A DNA stretch of 7,100 nt from Loktanella sp. (lineage in GTDB: Bacteria; Pseudomonadota; Alphaproteobacteria; Rhodobacterales; Rhodobacteraceae), in NCBI GenBank assembly GCA_003551805.1, contig PUNR01000367.1, forward strand, positions 1 through 7,100, written 5' to 3'. Shown one piece after another: positions 6,002 to 7,100 of the stretch (position 1 is its first letter; each line of letters opens with the position of its first letter). The notes under the pieces were generated by a model. It saw only the letters and a program-made list of their open reading frames with translations, was not told the DNA's origin and did not search any database. The position numbers and the translations under genes are program-made.

Positions 6002-7100
6002 ATGAATACAACTCGCCCTTTTGCAAAATTCGAATGGATCATCGCCTGGCGCTATATTCGCGCCAAACGCGCCGAAGGCGGTGTCAGCACGATGACATGG
6101 ATCAGCCTGATTGGTGTGACCCTTGCCGTTTTCGCCCTGATCGCCACGCTGGCCGTGCGGTCGGGCTTTCGCGCCGAATTCGTGGACACCATCGTCGGTG
6201 CCGATGCCCATGTCACCATCGTGCGCCCGCGCGAAGTGATCGAGGATTACGCCGAAATGGCGGACCGCATCCTTGAAGTGCCGGGCGTGGCAAGTGTGGC
6301 ACCGCTGGTGCGCGGCCAGGCGATGGCGGGGGCCTTTGGCCAGATCGCGCTGGCCGATATCTATGGTATCAATCTGGATGATCTGCGCGGATCACAAGCG
6401 ATTGTCGAAAGCGAACGCACGATCGGCGATCTTGAGGATTTGCCAAACGGCATCGCACTTGGGTCCGCGCTTGCGGCCAATCTGGGGATTGGGCTGGGCG
6501 ATCGGATCGAAATCACGACAAGGTCGGGTGCTGCCACCCCGATGGGGCAATCGACACGGCGCAACGCCTATGAGGTCGTGTTCATCTTTTCCACCGGGCG
6601 CTACCAGATCGACGAAGTCCGCGCCTATCTGCCCTTTGAAGAGGCGCAAAGCATCTTCAACCGCGACGGTGTGGCCGATGAACTGGACGTGCGCCTGCAT
6701 GACATCAACCAGTCAGAGGCGCTGAAACAACCCATCGCCAATGCCGCCGGACCAAATGTCTGGGCCTATAGCTGGCAGGACCGCGTGGGCCGTTTCCTGC
6801 GCGCGCTGACGATCGAAGACAATGTGATGTTCATCATCCTGTCGATCCTTGTGCTGGTGGCGTCGATGAACATCATCAGCGGGCTGATTATGCTGGTGAA
6901 AAACAAGGGCCGCGATGTTGGTATTCTACGCACCATGGGCCTGACCGAAGGGTCGATCCTGCGGATATTCTTTATCTGCGGTGCGGGCATCGGCACGGTC
7001 GGTACGGCGCTGGGCGTGGTGCTGGGGTGTCTGTTCGCGATCTATATCGACCAGATCTTTTCTTTGGTGAATTATGTCTCGGGCGGGGGGGTATGGGACC
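6002..7100 (+). CDS. lolC: Lipoprotein-releasing ABC permease, LolC/LolE family, 3' end cut
   Basis: Membrane subunit of the Lol transporter, which extracts outer-membrane lipoproteins from the inner membrane and hands them to LolA, powered by the LolD ATPase. 366 codons are visible and no stop is reached; family members are about 400-430 residues. Seen: an amphipathic start with WRYIRAKRAEGGVST (16-30), first span about 32-54, a large periplasmic domain (about 55-272), a second span about 273-299, then the coupling-helix region KNKGRDVGILRTMGLTEGSIL (300-320), typical of the family, and a third span around 322-348. TPMGQSTRRNAYEV (179-192) occupies the place of the LolC 'hook' that binds LolA. 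The start at 6002 is bounded by an in-frame TAA at 5993-5995; its Shine-Dalgarno is poor. lolD would be expected just beyond the right edge. Many proteobacteria carry one LolF subunit instead of separate LolC and LolE, so the symbol is provisional. Confidence 0.93.
   Translation, partial: MNTTRPFAKFEWIIAWRYIRAKRAEGGVSTMTWISLIGVTLAVFALIATLAVRSGFRAEFVDTIVGADAHVTIVRPREVIEDYAEMADRILEVPGVASVAPLVRGQAMAGAFGQIALADIYGINLDDLRGSQAIVESERTIGDLEDLPNGIALGSALAANLGIGLGDRIEITTRSGAATPMGQSTRRNAYEVVFIFSTGRYQIDEVRAYLPFEEAQSIFNRDGVADELDVRLHDINQSEALKQPIANAAGPNVWAYSWQDRVGRFLRALTIEDNVMFIILSILVLVASMNIISGLIMLVKNKGRDVGILRTMGLTEGSILRIFFICGAGIGTVGTALGVVLGCLFAIYIDQIFSLVNYVSGGGVWD

Noticed and set aside
5480..6211. A 243-codon minus-strand frame across the DUF2937 gene, the gap and the lolC-like start
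   Set aside because: Low-complexity, basic translation antisense to two supported genes; no sign of a real protein.

Overview
The window looks like ordinary core chromosome of an alphaproteobacterium, most likely of the Rhodobacteraceae/Roseobacter group. The signs are a GC-rich base composition, a short proline--tRNA ligase with a reduced insertion domain, an HdaA-type DnaA paralogue next to polyphosphate kinase, and a DUF2937-type membrane protein between proS and a LolC/E permease gene. No rRNA, tRNA, CRISPR array, transposase, integrase or long repeat was seen.

Left half, minus strand: three genes read right to left as one probable operon. An AI-2E/PerM-family membrane permease (start at 3709) overlaps hdaA by an ATGA junction. 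hdaA is followed after 50 bases by ppk1 (polyphosphate kinase), which runs off the left edge with 640 codons visible. The set pairs an inner-membrane transporter with a replication-initiation regulator and a polyphosphate/energy-store enzyme.

Middle: a 158-base divergent intergenic region (3710-3867) separates the permease from proS and should hold both outward promoters. No convincing -35/-10 pair could be named by eye.

Right half, plus strand: proS (3868-5208) is complete and has a good Shine-Dalgarno. After a 113-base gap comes a DUF2937-like small membrane protein (5322-5939). Its own ribosome binding site is weak, and its start codon overlaps the stop of an 11-codon leader frame that has a good one. 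After another 62 bases begins a lolC/lolE-family lipoprotein-release permease, cut by the right edge at residue 366. These three could be cotranscribed, but the gaps leave room for internal promoters.

No undescribed system was found. The points worth a second look are small: the leader frame at 5290-5325, the conserved-looking permease/hdaA/ppk1 linkage, the reduced insertion domain of the prolyl-tRNA synthetase, and whether the lolC-like gene is a single LolF-type subunit.
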